DNA of 64,000 nucleotides. Source: Roseicyclus persicicus. Its GTDB lineage: Bacteria; Pseudomonadota; Alphaproteobacteria; Rhodobacterales; Rhodobacteraceae. Made by a program: the position numbers and the translations under genes. The notes beneath the pieces are model-generated. The model saw only the letters and a program-made list of their open reading frames with translations. It ran no database searches and was not told the origin of the DNA. Shown one piece after another: positions 62,957 through 64,000 of the stretch. The stretch spans positions 62,001 to 126,000 of the forward strand of contig NZ_JAAZQQ010000007.1 of assembly GCF_012395815.1 (NCBI RefSeq), written 5' to 3'. How positions within the stretch are numbered: position 1 is the stretch's first letter; the number at the start of each line of letters is the position of its first letter.

Positions 62957-64000
62957 GTGGCATCCCAGAGTTTCGACGTCATCGTGATCGGTGCCGGCCC
63001 CGGCGGCTATGTCGCCGCCATCCGCGCCAGCCAGCTGGGCCTCAAGACGGCCATCGTCGAACGCGAGCACATGGGCGGCATCTGCCTGAACTGGGGCTGC
63101 ATCCCCACCAAGGCGATGCTGCGGTCGTCCGAGGTTTTCCACCTGATGCACCGCGCCAAGGATTTCGGGCTCAAGGCCGAGAACATCTCCTACGACCTCG
63201 ACGCGGTGGTGAAGCGGTCGCGCGGCGTGGCCAAGCAGCTGAACTCGGGCGTCGGCCACCTGATGAAGAAGAACAAGGTCACCGTCCTGATGGGCGAGGC
63301 GACCATCCCCGCCAAGGGCCGCGTCACGGTCAAGACCGACAAGGGCACCGAGGATCTGACCGCGCCCCACATCATCCTGGCCACCGGCGCCCGCGCGCGC
63401 GAACTGCCGGGGCTCGAGGCCGACGGCAAGCGGGTCTGGACCTACAAGCACGCGCTGGTCCCGCCGCACATGCCCAAGAAGCTGCTGGTGATCGGCTCGG
63501 GCGCCATCGGGATCGAGTTCGCCAGCTTCTACAACACGCTCGGCGCCGACACGACCGTGGTCGAGGTGATGGACCGCATCCTGCCCGTCGAGGACGCCGA
63601 GATCAGCGCCTTCGCCAAGAAGTCCTTCGAGAAGCAGGGGATGAAGATCATCCAGAAGGGCACGGTCAAGAAGCTCGACCGCGCGGCCGACAAGGTCACG
63701 GCCCACATCGAGGTGGGCGGCAAGACCGAAACGCATGAGTTCGACACCGTGATCTCGGCCGTCGGCATCGTCGGCAACGTGGAGAACCTCGGGCTCGAGG
63801 CGCTCGGCGTGAAGATCGACCGCACCCACGTCGTGACCGACGACCACTGCCGCACCGGGGTCGAGGGGCTGTACGCCATCGGCGACGTCGCCGGCGCGCC
63901 GTGGCTGGCGCACAAGGCGTCGCACGAGGGCGTCATGGTCGCCGAGATGATCGCGGGCCGCCCCGTGCACCCGATCAAGGCCACCTCCATCCCCGGCTGC
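62957..64000 (+). CDS. lpd: Dihydrolipoyl dehydrogenase (E3), 3' end beyond the window
   Basis: At least 348 residues. FDVIVIGAGPGGYVAAIRASQ, redox-active CLNWGCIP, and VIGSGAIGIEFASF. Open at the right edge with the dimerisation domain missing. The start is GTG 62957 with GGAGGAG 8 nt upstream. An in-frame ATG at 62933 would overlap the operator and is less likely. It supplies the E3 missing from the pdh cluster. Confidence 0.95.
   Translation, partial: MASQSFDVIVIGAGPGGYVAAIRASQLGLKTAIVEREHMGGICLNWGCIPTKAMLRSSEVFHLMHRAKDFGLKAENISYDLDAVVKRSRGVAKQLNSGVGHLMKKNKVTVLMGEATIPAKGRVTVKTDKGTEDLTAPHIILATGARARELPGLEADGKRVWTYKHALVPPHMPKKLLVIGSGAIGIEFASFYNTLGADTTVVEVMDRILPVEDAEISAFAKKSFEKQGMKIIQKGTVKKLDRAADKVTAHIEVGGKTETHEFDTVISAVGIVGNVENLGLEALGVKIDRTHVVTDDHCRTGVEGLYAIGDVAGAPWLAHKASHEGVMVAEMIAGRPVHPIKATSIPGC

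Overview
The window is a 64 kb piece of a high-GC (about 70 percent) alphaproteobacterial chromosome. It most resembles Rhodobacterales (Roseobacter/Rhodobacter/Paracoccus group). Supporting signs are the pyruvate dehydrogenase cluster with a lipoyl domain fused to E1-beta, the F1-ATPase zeta inhibitor beside purC, the purC-purS-purQ order, an acidic and histidine-rich insert in RNase E, the rne/amidase/PBP1A/prfB neighbourhood, and many lineage-typical DUF families. About 60 protein genes are supported. I recognise no rRNA, tRNA, CRISPR array, prophage or insertion sequence. The assignment rests on recognition only, as no database search was possible.

Layout. 0-3.6 kb: end of a TPR export protein, a sulfotransferase divergent from a GT14 glycosyltransferase, and a HIT protein. 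3.7-8.4 kb: a CHCC zinc-finger protein, a TIGR02117-like protein, polA, rluE and a carboxymuconolactone-decarboxylase-like protein. 8.6-20.1 kb, all on the minus strand: a central-carbon block with pdhC-pdhB-pdhA, ftsB, a lipoprotein, class I aldolase, pgk, gap, a 47-residue membrane protein, a three-domain polyproline secreted protein and a second gap. 20.3-24.1 kb: DUF808, DUF2267, RNase D, a lipoprotein and SufE. 24.1-31.9 kb: DUF1638, a DMT transporter, a metallophosphatase, a YjhX-like protein, GNAT, an outer-membrane barrel, a corrinoid protein, a radical SAM protein and betaine-homocysteine-type methyltransferase. 32-36.2 kb: NYN nuclease, ATPase zeta subunit and the pur genes with an alcohol dehydrogenase inserted. 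36.2-39.3 kb: the DctB/DctD two-component pair. 40-55.8 kb: RNase E, DsbA-like, aminotransferase, amidase, PBP1A, RF2, amidase-signature enzyme, DUF2189, bactofilin with M23 peptidase, and DUF455. 55.9-64 kb: Bcp, AsmA-like, queA, MFS, DUF924 and the start of lpd.

Co-operation. The pdh block, aldolase, pgk and the two gap genes form lower glycolysis/gluconeogenesis and entry to the TCA cycle. The missing E3 (lpd) lies 50 kb away but carries nearly the same 14-bp operator as pdhA (GTTTAACGTT then A or G then AAC). Both gap genes carry a different but related CG-centred operator (GTTAGCG/CGCTAAC). This suggests LacI-type central-carbon regulation. Amidase, PBP1A, bactofilin, M23 peptidase and FtsB form a cell-envelope theme.

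Most unusual feature: at least six arrays of short, mostly perfect, loop-less palindromes. Each lies 6-17 bp downstream of a stop codon. The palindromes share centre sequences (CTCGAG, CTGCAG, TTGCAA, CCGCGG, GCGCGC), while the arms differ between hairpins and are fully compensated. A second family, with core GTATTTG...GAAAGATGAAGG, occurs singly and as an inverted pair between gap and pgk.
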